From NCBI GenBank assembly GCA_964036155.1, contig OZ038423.1:16383249-16447248 (forward strand): 64,000 nucleotides of DNA, written 5' to 3'. The DNA comes from Diploscapter coronatus (Eukaryota > Nematoda > Chromadorea > Rhabditida > Rhabditidae). The notes beneath the pieces are model-generated. The model was not told the DNA's origin and searched no databases. It worked only from the letters and a program-made list of their open reading frames with translations. The position numbers and the translations under genes were made by a program. This document shows positions 39,122 through 53,387 of the stretch, in pieces (the stretch's first letter is position 1; each line of letters starts with the position of its first letter).

Positions 39122-42100
39122 ATGTCGGAAGAGGACTTCTCGCGATCACTTCTGCTGAGTGCGGGGAAGAACACTCCCACAGTCAGTCTCAACTACCTCC
39201 TCGAAATCGCCATTCAGCAGGTCTTCCACGAAATCACCATCCTTTCCGAGCTGTAAGAGTTCTCTCCCCTTCGAAGATTCGATTTTCTGTTTCAGTCTGG
39301 GGAAGAAGCAGGACAATGAGAAGAAGATCAGTCTGGTGCAGTTCGCGCACTCCACGAGAATGCTCTTCGTCAAGCTGCTCGCTCTCGTCAAATGGGTCAA
39401 AACCAGCAAGAAATTCGAGTCCTGCACGGTCCGTTTTCTATCTTCTTATTTTCTTTCGTGGTGAATAGAAAAAGAAAACCTTTGAAAGGCCTTCTGAAAC
39501 AAATTAGAAGAAGAAAGAATTCCTAGGCAAGGTTTTCATGAGAATATCATATCTTGTACCGTGACTACCAAGAGGACTGACTCAAATTAAAACTCGACGA
39601 ATCTTGTTTGCTACATTAAGTCATGGAAGTCTCTTGTAGCCTTTTTAAAATGCTTCCGAAATCATCTTTTATTTCATGCGTTTTCTTCGATCAGGATAAC
39701 GTTTTCTGACTCTATCGTTGATTGGAGAGAAAGTCGATATTCGTGCAGCAATTGGAAATCGAATTTGGAGTGAAATAGTGAGTCACGTAGAAGAGAAACG
39801 AGACGAATAGTGTAATTCTTGGATATCGACGTTCTCTCCAACCAATAATAGCAGTTGCCCCCAAAATTTCTGTTATTCAGTCGATATGCTGTCTTCTGGA
39901 TCAGCAGTCTCAACTGTTCGTGCAGACAGCAGACACTTTGGCGAAGTACACGACTGTAGACCTGTTGCTAGCAAGACTGCCCATGTTCCAGGTCTTCCCT
40001 GCTCTCGACATCCTCACCAAGGCAGGATAGCAATTATATTCAGCAATGACACCAACCAAATTCAGGGTCATTTCCCTCGTCTGCCGCAATGCATCAAGGA
40101 GGCCTTCGTCAAGAAGAAGAACATCAACAAACGAGATCAGGCCAGAGTTCTGCACAGACTCAACACAGTCATCGAGAGGAGAATCGCCAAGCTGGCTTCG
40201 GAATTCTCCCCCAGAATCAAGCAGATCAGCATCAAAAATGGAGTTGTTAGTTTTATCGTTTTTGGAAAGAAACTTGAATTATTTGAATCATGACAGAAAA
40301 ACCCTTGACATCCGACGAAATTGTTCAGAAGAAAAGTATTTCACGCTTCTCACTCAAAGCAATTAACGATGTCACGTTAAACAAGAATTCTTGTCGGAAA
40401 CACAACACGGAAACATTTTTAACTTTAACCTAACTAAACTTATTCACCCATTTTATTCTTTGATTTGATCCGCAAAGACTTTCTTTCAGCTGACAATCGT
40501 TGTTCCTGGAGAATTCGAGTTTCAAGTGGCAGTTTTTGGCGAGGCAGAGACGGAGAGGTGGCTGCTGCTGAACGTGAACATGCTTGTGGATGACTACGAG
40601 ATCGGGTTCGGAGTGGATCTCATTCACCCCTCCCAGATGCTTTTGGTACATCAAGTGCTGCAGTCCAGGATCAATGAGGCTCAAAATGTGAGTTTTCATT
40701 TTTCTAATTTCTTCTGATGATATTTTCTTTGAAAATGCATGAAACACTAGAAAAGATGAACAGATAACTTCGTGGGAAGTTAGAACGAAGAGATCTATTT
40801 GAATATGTTCAGCCAATTGCGGATGCGTACAAGTTCCTGCATTACTACGCCCTGTCCGCCCAACTCGACATTCTCTTCTGCCAATTGACGAGTCTCATCA
40901 GCAATGGAAGATTCAGGTTAGATTTGGCCCTTATCTCAGCATTTTACAGATGACAACCAAAAAATCGTCGATAAATTCAGTTTATTATTTTTAAAGATAT
41001 AGGAAATAGTAGTGGAGTCATGATTTGAAGCATTTATATTTCAGAGACAATGTGATAATCGAAAGGTACAATGAGACAGAGCATTTTCTGCTGCTTGGCT
41101 ATTGGATCAAGAAACCCAAGATGAGGATTGCTGTGCCTGGAGTCAAGTAGGAATTAATTTCAATTGTCAATGATAATGAGGTGTTTCAGGCCAGTGCCCC
41201 AATATCGTCTGCAAGTGTCGTTCAACCCGCGAGACCCAGATGGAGGTCTGCTCATTCGACACTTTCCCTCTGCCACTGGAATCAGCAATTTCGACATCGG
41301 AAAGGGGTGAGATTTCATTATATCAAAATAAGAAATGGTCTCCTGCAAAAGACGCCGTCCCTTTTTCTTATTTTTTCTCCTTTGCCTGCACTCTCACTCT
41401 AAAAATCGGCGTCTAATGCGGACGGTGTCGATGTACCGGCAGTGTATAATACAGCAAGCCTAAAAATCATGATGATTCTTTCTTTCAGGCAAATGCGCAT
41501 CGAGCATGTGCTAGCAGAGACGTTCATAATTCGATGCAAAGAGCGGCTGCTGAGGATTCGAAAGAACCTCGAAGCTGAACATCCCAAGGCCTACATTGCA
41601 CAAACTGGTAGTTTTAGAGTTCTTGTTTACTCTTTCTTTTATCTTCTCCGTGCTAAGGGAGCTGGGGGAATTTTCTCATTCTCTTCTATGTTATAGATTC
41701 GGATCCCTGGGTTAATTGTAAGAAAGATATTGAGAATGCACATGCAAAGGCAGGAAAATTCGAAATGTCTTCCTTCAAAACAGCCATTCTCACATTAAAT
41801 AGATTATTTTGCTCAGGCGACACCTCTCCAACCCTGACTCTTCTGCTGTGCGACGACGAGATGAGCTGTCCCGAGGAGCATCTGGTGATCGCGGTCAACA
41901 TGTTCACGGGCAGGGTGATCTGCTCTGTCACCTGTTTGAATGTCTCCCAAAGAGCCACTTTGAGGGAACTCGAAAAGGCTCTCTATGACAACTACAGCCA
42001 GGACACCATCAAACGGTGCCTCAACAGACTCAAGTATGCCTATTTATTCAGCTTAACTTACTTCTATCTTCAGAATAATGGTGATGATCGAGAGATATCG

Positions 42101-45100
42101 CCGCTCCGTTACGACTCTGCAAATCCGTATCGTCAGCGAAAATCAGATGCTTCCCTGTCTGCAAAAGGTATGAAAATTCGAACTTATCTTTCTCAATGAC
42201 TACGAATGAAAAATACAATACCTCTATCTTAATTTGTTTATTATTCAACGGGAAGAATTGTCGCTTTTGAATCTCTTAGTTTCTACTTTGTTCTCAAAAT
42301 TCTACAATTTACCGAAGCATAAGTAATGAAGTGGCTGATTTCAGGTTCGACCGATTCCCAAAGACAAAATCTGCCTGCAATTCATCAAAGAGGAAGAGTA
42401 TTACTTGGTGAGAGATTCCACCCATTTTTCATCAATTTTATCTATTCTTCTAGATAATTACGTTCACAGCAGAGTCGTTCTCCTACCTGCAAATCAACAT
42501 CTACCTCTTGTGGTCCACTGATGAACGCACGCAGATGATCGAGATTCAGCCTGTAAAACTTCATTTTTCCTTTATTCATCTATAAAAATCATGATTTCCA
42601 GACGAATCGAATCTTCTCAGTTTCGTACAGCCGATTGGCTCGCAGAAACGAGGCAAATGTGGATAACATCCCTCCTGTTCGAGTAAGAAACTTTAATAGA
42701 TGTGTTCCACTTCAAACCATTTTTTTGTAGCCGATCAAAGGCTCGTATCGTGATTTGACCTGTGCCATTGCGAGTGTGGAGGAGCGAATTCTGCTGAAGC
42801 GCTTGGGAGAGCAGCTCAAGAACAAGGGCATTCCGCACGACTTAGTCAACCAGGAGGACGCTGTTGGTGGGCTCGTCGTCCACATCAAGAAGTTAGTATA
42901 CAGTCATTTTAATCTTACTTTGTTTTTCCTTTTCGAGCAATAGTTATACTCGAAAATATTCATGCTGTGGCATTTGAAACGCGTTTATGCAGGCACGACA
43001 AAGGCAATAAACCCGCCTATTCCACACTCGGGTGCTAGTGAATGCACTATTTTAGTCTATGCGAATTGACTTGAGCTCATAGTCGAATCTTTTGAAGATT
43101 TATTTAATCGTGAAGATGGAGAGGGACACAAATAACAGAGCAGCCGTGTTCTTCTGCCGTCCATGAGAAAGATCAACGTGAAATTTTTTTTAAAGTTTAA
43201 GAAAAACTTGTGCGATTAGCAGCCTTTTTTGTTATTTTTCAAAAACGATTCTGCAGTGCCCAAACCCTGATCGGTGCCCATTCGGCGGACTTCTTCGGGA
43301 ATGTGGGTCGTTGCTGTCTGCGCATCGACAACCGAGTGCGAACCTCGTGGCCCTTGGAATGCTGCATGCACAACATCCCCCTCGTGGCCGATGTCGACCC
43401 CAACAGGAAGAACCCCACGGTTTGCGTTATTTTCTCGATTCTTTCACAAACCATCTCTTCCAGTCCTGTACGTGGGTGCAAGATGTGAGCATCACAGGCC
43501 TTAATCCAGCAGCAGGTGCGAGTGACTCGATTGGAGACCAGATTCTGGACCGTCTGGACAAGTACTGCAGCATGTACAACATAGTCAGGAAGTTCGCTGT
43601 CGCCTACGACAAATACTATCGAAATTACACTTCGGTCAGTTTTTTGTTTTCCTTTCGCAAACGAATTAACCCATTTGTTTTCAGATAGAGGCATTCACCT
43701 TCCATAAGCTGCTTATGCTGTACGGAGACGAAAGGGACCAACTGATGATTCTGTCCTTCCGACCCAAAAAAACTACAAATGAACGATTCGGACTCAATTT
43801 TGGACAGGTTCATCATTTAATATTGCCTTTTATTTTGGTCGAATGCGCAAGGTTTCGAGAATGGTATTTTTTCAAAACACAGAAAAATATATGAAAACTT
43901 CGGATCAAATTTTTCCACAATAATACTCATAAAAGTAAGCTATTACCAAAAAATTTTGTGCTAATTTATGGAGTGTCGAAAAAGTACTGAGATTTTAGAA
44001 AATCATGAAGATATAAGAAATCTGATATTGAAGTAAAATTGAAACTCTCATTATCTTATTCTCCATGTTTTTACTTTGACTATTTGCAATAAAATTCAGA
44101 CGACTCCACGACGAATTCTAAGCAAAGTTGGCCCGATGAATATGAACCTGGAAAACCGATGGAATCCGCATGGGCTTCTCACTTCGATTCTCAAGGACAA
44201 GTACGAACTTTCCTTTCGTTTCAGAGAAAGTCTTATCTTTTCCAGACTGAATAGAGAAGGCGATTTGATTGGTCTGGTCCAATACCTCATTTCGACTTCT
44301 TCCACCTTGGACTGCTTGGTTCATTTTTCGAGAGTCAGATACCAGTCATACAAGTACCTGCCCTACATGACTGGGAATGAGATACAATTCCCGCTCAAGT
44401 TGAAAGTAATTTTACGCTTTTATGTCTCGCAGAAAAATATGTATTAGTGGCGCGAAAGAAAGATCATCGGGAGCTGGTGCATGCAGAGGAAATGCTCTAA
44501 CTATGTCTCTAACTTTCTTCATTGATCACGCTATTTCTTTGTAGGGTTGCCAGAATCTGCTAGCCTCCTCGATGCTTGAATAACTTCTTTTTTGCGCGTT
44601 GACAATATCTTTTCATGCATTTTTGGGTGGAACATAATTTTAAGATTTCATTTCCTGAATTCTTTGGTCGAATATTTTTGTTTCCATTTCAAAACTCACT
44701 TACTATTTTCCAGTCCTCGCTGCACCCAGTGACAGACACAGACATCCGCCTCACATTCGGCCATCTGAACCTGGCCATCCTGCTGCTGTCTGACGGAGCC
44801 ATCGGCATTCGAGATGCCTCTCTCGCCAAGCCGCAAGTCGCTGGACTCAAGGAATTCTTCAATCTCATGTCGGGGTAGATTTTTCCTCTTTATCATTTAT
44901 TACTGAAAGTAGTTAAACGGAAACGAAATAAGTGCTGCATACATTTCGTAATTTCAAATATTTGTAAGATCATTTCTTGAATTACTGAATTTTCATAAAT
45001 TAGATCGTAAACAAAGGTCCAATTTTCATGCAACAGTTCCTGTCTTACTTTTTAAAAAACAAAATCTCTTCACATTGTTGAAAAAAGACAATATCCGAAA

Positions 45101-48100
45101 ATAACTAATTTCAGCGGCCAAACCGAGGAAATGATGGACGACGATGAACAGCCTTCCACTTCTACAGGCAAACATGCCTCTTCGTCTCCGACTCATCCCA
45201 AGTCTCTTCCACCTGTTAGTTATCCTTTTCTTTCAATAGTGACCAAGTATTATTCTCGATTTCAGCTAAATGTTCCCTTTGGTTCCCTATTTTCGTATGG
45301 TTTCTGTTTCCATCTCTTCAAAACACTCTCCCTTTTATCAAAGGGATAGATGCGTAAAAAATTATTGCAAAAGAGATTCGAAACTCATTGGTAATGGCAA
45401 ATCTTCAACACATTACCACTACACTACAATCGTTCATAACAATTCGCTCTCCAAAGCTAATGCCTCGAGGCAAGAAAGGCGAGAGTAAGCGTGTATGAGA
45501 GACGAGAGAAGCCATATGAAAAGGGAAACCAGAGATATATTTGGCGGAAATAATATATGTTCTATCATTTCAGCCAGTGGTGTGTGCCTCTCCGCAGATT
45601 GGTTCGAGCAAATCAGTCCCCCCTCCGACAGGCCTTTCCACCTCCCCTGCACCTACGAGAGAATCCAAAGAACTCAAGGCCACTTACAGCACCCTCTATG
45701 TGGATCAGGCAACGCTCAAGAGGGCCTGTCACTTTGAGAAGAACGGTACGATATTTTATTTATTTACTCGATCATTAATCATCGACTGTTTTTAAATCAA
45801 ATATTATAGTTTTTTTTTCGATATATGATGCATTTTTGTCTGCCAAGCGTTGCTCTTTCAGAAATGAGATTCGAAAATTGCTTCACTTTGTCACTTACTT
45901 ATAATAAGGAAGGATCTTTTCGCATTTTATCCTCCAACCTTTGTTCACAGTGTCAAATAAGAGTTATATCTTGCAAATCAGCAAGACCGTGATTTTCATC
46001 CTTTTGTATTATTTCAGCCTGTGGTCTGTACGTGTCTCCCCTGGACGATTTCCTCTCAGCCCTGGTCTACATTCATCGCATCACTTACGCATTAAAGTCT
46101 GTCTTCACCAGCAAAGCGCCTTCCATGATCACAAACTGTCAAATCGAAGAATCCAGACCTGATTCTGTAGGATTTTTTTTTTAAATGCTCAATGATCTCA
46201 GTATTTTCCAGTTGACTCTCACCTTCTCAACAATTCTGAAGCTGTCAACAGTTCGTTGCGTGCTGTTCATCGATCCAGCCACTATGAAGATAAGGCTCAC
46301 ACTAGAATACAGTAATTCCTTAATGTTTTGGAGATCAATTGAGTTTTGCGTTTTCAGAAGGCGAATCGTCCCCGAGTGACGAAAGTGTCGCGGTTTTCAC
46401 GGACTTCTTTGAGCGAATCGTGTATCGACTCAATAACGAACTGGCCTTCGTAGCCTTCTTGAACATGTGCAAGGCCACGCCCACACTCTTCGAGAGCTTC
46501 GTCGCCATCATCAAAGAACAACAGGTAGTTTCACAAAAATTTGTTAAAGTTCGTTTGCTTGATTTAACCAAAGCCAGATGAAATTCCGAGTTGTTTTTTT
46601 TCTTTTTGAAATCTAATAAGCGAGATTCCCACATAGAAACTCACAGATCTTGATGAAACTTATCAAGTAGGGGTTTTCGGCGACGTTAATCACGATAATC
46701 ACACCAAAAAGTTCTCCAACCTTCAATTTTTGACTCACATCTTATATGGGAAATGGGCAAATTCGCTTGTCAACCATGTAAGCTAATTTTGCAAATTCGT
46801 AAATACAAGTGAAATCATTTTTAAAAATCGAAACTCCTTTCTTCTGAGTATGTTTGAGCACTTTCGGATGTGATCATCGTGGACAGTGTCGTCGAAAATC
46901 CTTACTTGGTAAGTTCCACTAAGATCTGAGTTCCTATGTGGAAACTTCACTTGTAAACTTCGATTCTGATGTTCACCAAAACAAACCAAAATGACAGAAA
47001 AACTCCGTCAAGTTGAAATTTTTCATGTTTTTGTAAGCAGTGGGCTTTTTGGTCCCTTTCTTGACCACGATCCACTCAACAGTGACCGAATGCAAGACTC
47101 TGATTTCATGTTACAGCGAAAACGCGTTGACTTCCGAACTCATGTTTATTTCATAGCAACGCGAGTGGTAATGATGAGATTGAGATTAAACGAGAATCAA
47201 GATGTTGGGGGATACTAATTTTGTGGATGAGGAATTCTGCCTGTACAACAAAGCGGGAATATTCTATTTTTTCAGTTTGGTCTGACCTGCCCTTGTTCGG
47301 TGTCCCTCAATCTAGTCTACACGACTTCAACCAAGGACACTATCAACAAACGCAACAATTTTTCTGGAGTTCTCATCGATCAGAACAGCAACCAAGTACT
47401 CATCGTGGTCAGACGAATATTTTTATCGAAACACTTCCAATCACTTTCTTGCAGATCCATCTGCGTTCACGTACATCGGACAAAAACAGCTCCTATAAAT
47501 TGCTCTACATTCCAACCAGGTAAATATTAACCTAGTATCGAAATTTTGGATATTTTTATGTGCACGGTGCTGGAATTACATTTGCTTTGAACATTTTGAA
47601 TTTAACATAGGTCAGAATAGTGGATAGACGCATAGATGCTACTGTGAAATGCTGAAAAGCTATTCCTACATCTCTACTCAAATCTCTGACCTACTAGTCT
47701 ATTTTAAAGCCAAAATTTGAATACCTTCTAAATTTTCTGATTTTACTCGTTTGCAGCAACTCTCTGAAAGAAGTCAAGGACGACACTTCCTCTGCTGTCT
47801 CTTCTGCCAACGCATTTGCTCAGCAGACTGGCAACTGTCCGCTGTGGAGAGCCATCTGCAATCTCGCTGAAATGTAAGAACTTGGAATTTTCGATTAAAA
47901 TGATCAAATTTCATTCCAACACGATATTGCGAATTTGTACTGCCAATAATGATACTGTTGAAATTATCTTTATTTGTACAGCTTTTTCGTAATCATAAAA
48001 TACAGGGGAAAGGTTAGAATTCAAAATTCATAAAATCGAAATTCTATTGAGCTTTCACGAAGTTTATTAATGAAAACTAATGTAGACACAATATTAAAAA

Positions 48101-48178
48101 TAAATAATTTACAGTTTCTGCAAGGACAATGAATCTGCAACATCCACGACGCAGCTGCCTCAGCTGGCAGGCCTGTAG
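39122..48178 (+). CDS. MED14: Mediator complex subunit 14
   Basis: About 30 exons. The first are 39122-39252, 39296-39428, 39881-40021, 40066-~40246, ~40489-40699; later ones include ~41816-42031, ~42731-42892, 43465-~43633, 44714-~44874, ~46358-46525 and 48115-48178 (TAG). MED14 is the scaffold joining the Mediator head, middle and tail, acting with RNA polymerase II in the nucleus. Recognition blocks: LVQFAHSTRMLFVKLLALVK (human IVQFASRTRQLFVRLLALVK), CCLLDQQSQLFVQTADTLA, LARLPMFQVFPALDIL, FPRLPQCIKEAF. Order is conserved to the end of the N-terminal domains. The C-terminal two thirds are divergent but align in parts, e.g. RLTFGHLNLAILLLSDGAIG with [25 protein letters not shown]. Intron 3 is a 44-base GC-AG intron. 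An AATAAA lies near 48506. A MITE sits in the intron 46526-47275. Middle exon ends are approximate. Confidence 0.92.
46629..46941. mobile_element. Inverted-repeat element in MED14 intron
   Basis: The left arm CCACATAGAAACTCACAGAT continues through AACTTATCAAGTAGGGGTTTTCG. The right arm repeats it inverted (GATCTGAGTTCCTATGTGG). Arms ~75 bases, total ~313 bases, no transposase. Confidence 0.75.
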
Positions 48179-49273
48179 TCAGTCAGCCAATCGATACTTC
48201 CACGGCAAGGGCTAGCATTTCCCATCTCTTTTCTACATCATTACCTCATTATTATGTCATTTACGTATGTTTTAGATTCTTATCTCGAATATACCATTTT
48301 TGGTTCTAACAAGTATCTATTTTAGCAGGTCTGATTTTATTTTATCATTTATCTGGTTCTTATTCAAACGTTGTTATTCGATGATTTGTTGTGTGAAGAT
48401 AGATCTCTTTCCATCTCTAAATGTGTGTTGTATTCGTCGTTTGAATTGTGAAAGGGTAAGATATAAGTTACAATAGGTGATATATCGACTAAATCACGAC
48501 GAAAGAATAAATGTCTTTAATACTGAGAATTACTCATTGTTACTAGAGACGTAAGAAGCACTACCACCAACCCAATATCTTCGAAAATTGGCAAGTGTTT
48601 GGCGTTTGAAGTGACGTGTATGTTATGTATGGATGAGGACCACTCTCAATCCATTTATAGAGCCAGGCTTTGCACTGCCTTCCTTTTCTGCTCTGCTTGT
48701 TTCCCCTTTCATTCTTTCAGTCTCCCTCTCTACTCCCTCCTGCTTTCTCTATCGATTTTCCACTGCCTGCTCCAATTATTTCTCTTTCTATTTCATCTTT
48801 TCACTCCTCTCTTCAGCTTGCAGCTCTTTTTCTGCCTAATTAATTTTCGATTTGAATTCACTTTGTCGTCTAATGATGGGCTTTAATTTGTATTTCCAGA
48901 GAACTTCCTTAACTTCTAGTAAAAATTCCCCGAATTTGAAGCACGGTTTCCCGACATGCTTTTTGTTGAATGATAGTTGCCGTCTCGTGTCCAGGTGTCA
49001 TTTTTGTCCTCTCTCTGAACAATTCTCCCTATTCTCCCTGTTCCCTCCTCTCATTCCCCATTCCCTCTTATCTCTTTCGAAATCACCAACTCAGCTCTCC
49101 TTCTTCATCTCCTCTTCATTTCTTTGTTGATTCTGTTTTACTACGATTTGTCATACTCATGTGTCCGTTCGTTTGAGTAATTCTCGCACGCCTACTATGA
49201 TTTTGATTCATAAGTCTGATGATTTTATAATTATCTTTTCCAGGAGAAGAATCGATTGAAGAAGCAGATCGAA
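48179..49273. promoter_or_regulatory. MED14 3' flank and Flower promoter/5' leader
   Basis: MED14's 3'UTR ends near the AATAAA at ~48506. Two long pyrimidine-rich runs on the sense strand follow (about 48660-48840 and 49000-49120). The Flower start follows an acceptor (TTTTCCAG) 33 bases upstream of its ATG. The frames inside the pyrimidine runs are Ser/Phe/Leu low-complexity artefacts. Confidence 0.5.
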
Positions 49274-52181
49274 GATGGGTGCAGCAGCCTCAGGCGTTTC
49301 GACCCAAATGCAGGTTCGTATTATTCATCCACATCTTCTGTGCTCCATACTATTCCTAGGAAGAATGAATAGTTCCAAGATGTTAACTAATATAACAAGC
49401 TCAAATTCAGGCAGAGCATGATCCTAATGCCAGCTTTCCTTGGTGAGTTTCCAGTTTTTTTTTTCATTTTCAATTGCTAGAATAGCTTATAGTAATTCAT
49501 AGAAAGAACATTTCATAAAGGTTGATGAAAAAATTGTCTCTAAATCTCCTTTTGAACAATAAGGGTTTATTGTTTTAACAAGAAGATTTTTTTCTCTGAA
49601 AACTTTCCGACATTTGCAGGTGGATTCGTTTTCTGGCAAAAGGAGTGGGAATTATCGGTGGATTCGTGTCGATTTTCTTTGGAGCCCTTGGGCTGCTCTC
49701 TCTCAGCGCCACTTGCATCATTGCCGTTCTTCTCGAAATGTAAGTTTTTTTTCTTTCTATTTCTGCTTTTGTTTTGACAAAACGTTAAACAGTGTGTACA
49801 ATGGATCTTGCCCAAAATTGATAGGAATTCAATTCGAGTACGCTGATAACGAATATCATGTTAAAAAGTGTCCACCATGCCTTGTTTTCAGGATTTTCCA
49901 CCAAGATTCGCTTATTTCTTTACTTTGCAAAAATTCAAATGCGAAATTAGCTTACATCCGAAAAAATTGTTAGCATTGCCATTATTCGTTGCAACGAACA
50001 GCAAAGAGTAAGAAGGAAAACTTCGAAGTCCATTCCTGGAATCGGAATGCACTGTGGGGACTTTTCAACATGATATTCGAATTGACTTTCCTACCAATCT
50101 ACCAATTTCGAGCAAGATCCGTTGTGCACACACTGTTCACGTTCCTTGTGAGGTATAAATTAATCATTTTCAAATGAGTGATTTCTCGCTATCCAAAAAT
50201 TAAATTAAAAAAAAAAAAACTAGGAGATCGAAGCAAATCTTCACTTTATCATCTATTAAGCTTTCGCTAATTTTTTTTATCTTTCAGGGTGTTCGGATTC
50301 TTGGTGATCGCATTGGAGGCCCCGTTCTGCTGCCAGTTCGTGGATTTCATCGAGAAAATCGCCGTCTTCTCTGAATCGAGGAAGTTGTGGCATAAGGCTG
50401 GGATCTATTGCGCGTGAGTTTCTCACGCTAATTAACGTGCATTCATTCTTTTGCGATATCATGAAAGAATATCGCAAGCTGACCATTCAAACTTGCTAGC
50501 AAACCTATTTGATAGTGTTCTTTACAGTAGAAGATTTTGTTTATTTCGAATAATTATCCGCAAGTTTCTAGAATGGGACTTTTGCCGATATTCCTGTGCT
50601 TTGAGTTGAACACATTCCTGGGCAGCGGTCTCGTCTTCGCCTGTGGAACCATTTACGGCTTCATGGCTCTCGGAAAGAAGGTAGCACATTTGTAGCCTCG
50701 ATAAATCAATGTTGAAGATTGAAGGGACGGAGGCGTTCGAAGTTTCAATTTCAAAGAACAGAAATTTACAAAATTGAAATCACGAATTCGAAATCCTCTG
50801 CAAGTGTCCATCAGAACAAATTAACTATTAGCTGAATAACGTATCCAAGTTTCTTTCTTTTATTATTCTTTAGTTTGTAATGTGTTATTTTGTAGGAGGT
50901 GAAATTGAAGTGAGATATAATTTTGGGAAACATGTCAAAATTTTTGCCCACATCCTTAACAAAATAGCTTCTTGCAATTAAGTGCCTTATGTTTAGAGGG
51001 TGCAAGTGGGATCAAATCTTTGAAGCGAACTTTATAAAGCGATTATTCGTCACCCGGGTTCTCCTTGAATATAAAAGTTTCAAGGAAAAGTTTGTTTAGC
51101 AAAGTTGTGATCGACAAGTAGGTGAGCAATTTTGTTTTGTTGACACCTGCTCAAATCCCAATAATCTACCAAAAATGAATATAAAATTTTTAAATGATTT
51201 TCATTCATTTCTGCAGTCGTTTGAATGTATTCAAATCCAAAACGCAAATTAAATTGACGAAAAATGTTTTAAAATAGTGAGTTCGGAAGACATGTTCTCG
51301 ACGCCACAGCTTTCGATAGGTTTATCCATTTCGGAAACGGTAGAAAGCAAGCATTGGAATCAGTAAAATCGAACTATCATATAAGCTAGGTTTTACCCAC
51401 TAGACTTCTCATTTCAAAATCCACTTGCGCTCTCTACTTATGTTATATCTTCCGAGCAATACAATTCAGGAGTGTACAAAATGATTTCCGTTAAAATGTG
51501 TTAAGAACTTATTAAAAATCATCCGTACATCCATTCGAAAATTTCTTTCTGTGGCATACACAGTAAGATTTTTCATCTATTTCATAAAGAATTTTTCGAA
51601 ATAGGTGAAGGACGAATGATTTTTAAACAGACCTAGGGACACATTTGAGCCAGACTCTAACAAGATATGGGGGATAGATCGCAGGAGCAAAATGAAAGTT
51701 ACGACTTCATCACGAATAGAAAATTTAAATGTTACATATACAAAAAAAAAAAAGTGCACGAAATATTATAGGGAGTAGATCGTGCGCTCATCCTGACTTA
51801 AGTCCTCCCTAGGTCTGTTTTTTAAACATAAATTTAACTCATTCTGAAGTTTTGCGTTAAAAATTCGCTTTAAAATTCATGTTCTTATTCATTTAAACAT
51901 ATTTTTGGAATAGATGCAGAATAATATCCTATGTATACTACAAAATGGATTTACGGGTAATTTAAGAAAAAACAACTCTTACACATTTTTAACGCAAATC
52001 AATTTGTACACTCCTGGTGCTATTAGAGGAAGAGTTTTTATTTTACAATGGAGCTGAACTTGTATCTAATTGTAAGTTTTTAGCTTTCTACAATTTACAA
52101 ATTCAGGCTGATCGCAACACGATGATGGCGGCAGGCGATCCCGCGTGGCAGCCTCATCAGAATCCTCCCTCTGTCTCCTAA
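49274..52181 (+). CDS. CACFD1: Calcium channel Flower homologue
   Basis: Six exons in phase: 49274-49312, 49411-49442, 49620-49739, 50288-50413, 50572-50680 and 52107-52181 (TAA), giving 166 residues (human 172). Flower is a small multi-pass membrane protein of synaptic vesicles and plasma membrane, linked to calcium entry, endocytosis and cell competition. The protein opens with a short polar N-terminus, then WWIRFLAKG (human TWWYRWLCR). Hydrophobic helices follow: IIGGFVSIFFGALGLLSLSA, then FGFLVIALEAPFCCQFVDFI with the conserved EAPFCCQF motif containing the proposed selectivity Glu. Next come YCAMGLLPIFLCFELN and GLVFACGTIYGFMALGKK. The tail is short and polar. The region between helices 1 and 2 is about five residues shorter than human. 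The large last intron (1.4 kb) holds an inverted-repeat element. AATAAA occurs near 53200. Confidence 0.93.
51620..51826. mobile_element. Inverted-repeat element in Flower intron 5
   Basis: TTTTTAAACAGACCTAGGGA on the left is mirrored by TCCCTAGGTCTGTTTTTTAA on the right. The interior has a GACTTAAGTC block shared with the repeats at 4.0 and 36.2 kb. No coding. Confidence 0.6.
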
Positions 52182-53387
52182 ACCGGTCACTGAGAAGCTG
52201 CCCATTTTGAGGTAGGGTCATTCTTAAGAACATTTTTATCTTAATCTTAACAATAGAGCAGCTTGTTCCTATTATTTCGGAATTAACCTGAACATTATTG
52301 TATTTTTGATAGGCAAATTTCTATTCGAATTTTATAAATGCAAGATGATAAATTAAAAAAAAGGTAAATTCAGAAGAGTCGACGACGGTCCGATGATTCT
52401 GTTTCTTTCCTCTCCAATCTTTTTTCTTCTTTTATCGATCGCCATCTAATTTATTTTCTTTCCATTAATTTTATCATTCGTTTTCCCTAAAAGTGCTGTG
52501 AAAGGTTACTCAGATTTTCATATGAATTCCCAACAAAAATCCACTTTAAAAATCTTCGACTTTACAATTTTTGCAGTATTTCTGCAACTGTCAATTCTGT
52601 GCTCCATTCATTTTGCCATATTTTGTACAAATCTCAACATTTTCTTTGATAAAATTGAGAATCGTGTATGAAACATGGCAAAGTGCCAATTATCCGTTCA
52701 GTTTACTGGTTCTTCGTTACTCGAATGTGTGTGGAATTGTCAAAAGTCGATTTTCATTTTTCATCCATTATTGCAAGGCATTTTCGAGTTAAAGTGGAGA
52801 AGGAAGATACCATAAGCTGAGTAGACTTCCAAAAAATTTTCTTTAGCATCTCCAGCTTGACTCTGAAATGGCTTGCTTCTTTATCTTTGTATCCACAACT
52901 CATCACTCATTCAAATTCATCTCGACTTGACTCGTCAGTGAAATATTTAGCCTCGTGCAATTTTGGAAATACCGAATTTCCCTTTTCCTTTTCTTCTTTC
53001 CAGTTTTATCTCTGCAATTCTTCAATAAGCCCTGATTGGGTATGACACTTCTTCGTGGTTGTGCGCATTTTCACTATTATTTATTCGCTCCTTTCTATCT
53101 TCATCGTCATTTTACTCTCTTGGATTTAATTACTTGTATGTGATATGTCTCAACTCTTTTAGTAATAATAGCATTTGAACAGTAACGAAGAAAAGGTCAA
53201 TAAAAGTTTTATGAAAAATGAAAGCTTGGTTAATTTGTATCGAGGGGCAGTGTAATATTGTTCAATACTTTGGTAGATGACTTAATTTGTAATCCAAGAG
53301 ATCAAGCAATTTCAATAAATAAAGTCGGCAGATAATATTTCGTTGTATCAAGAATAAGCTAAAAATAGCCTCTTGGAAGAGAGCGAC
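52182..53387. other. Flower 3' flank, no further gene seen
   Basis: AT-rich sequence with a plausible AATAAA at ~53200. Short frames (52571-53045) are rich in Phe/Ser and show neither splice context nor family resemblance. Confidence 0.45.
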
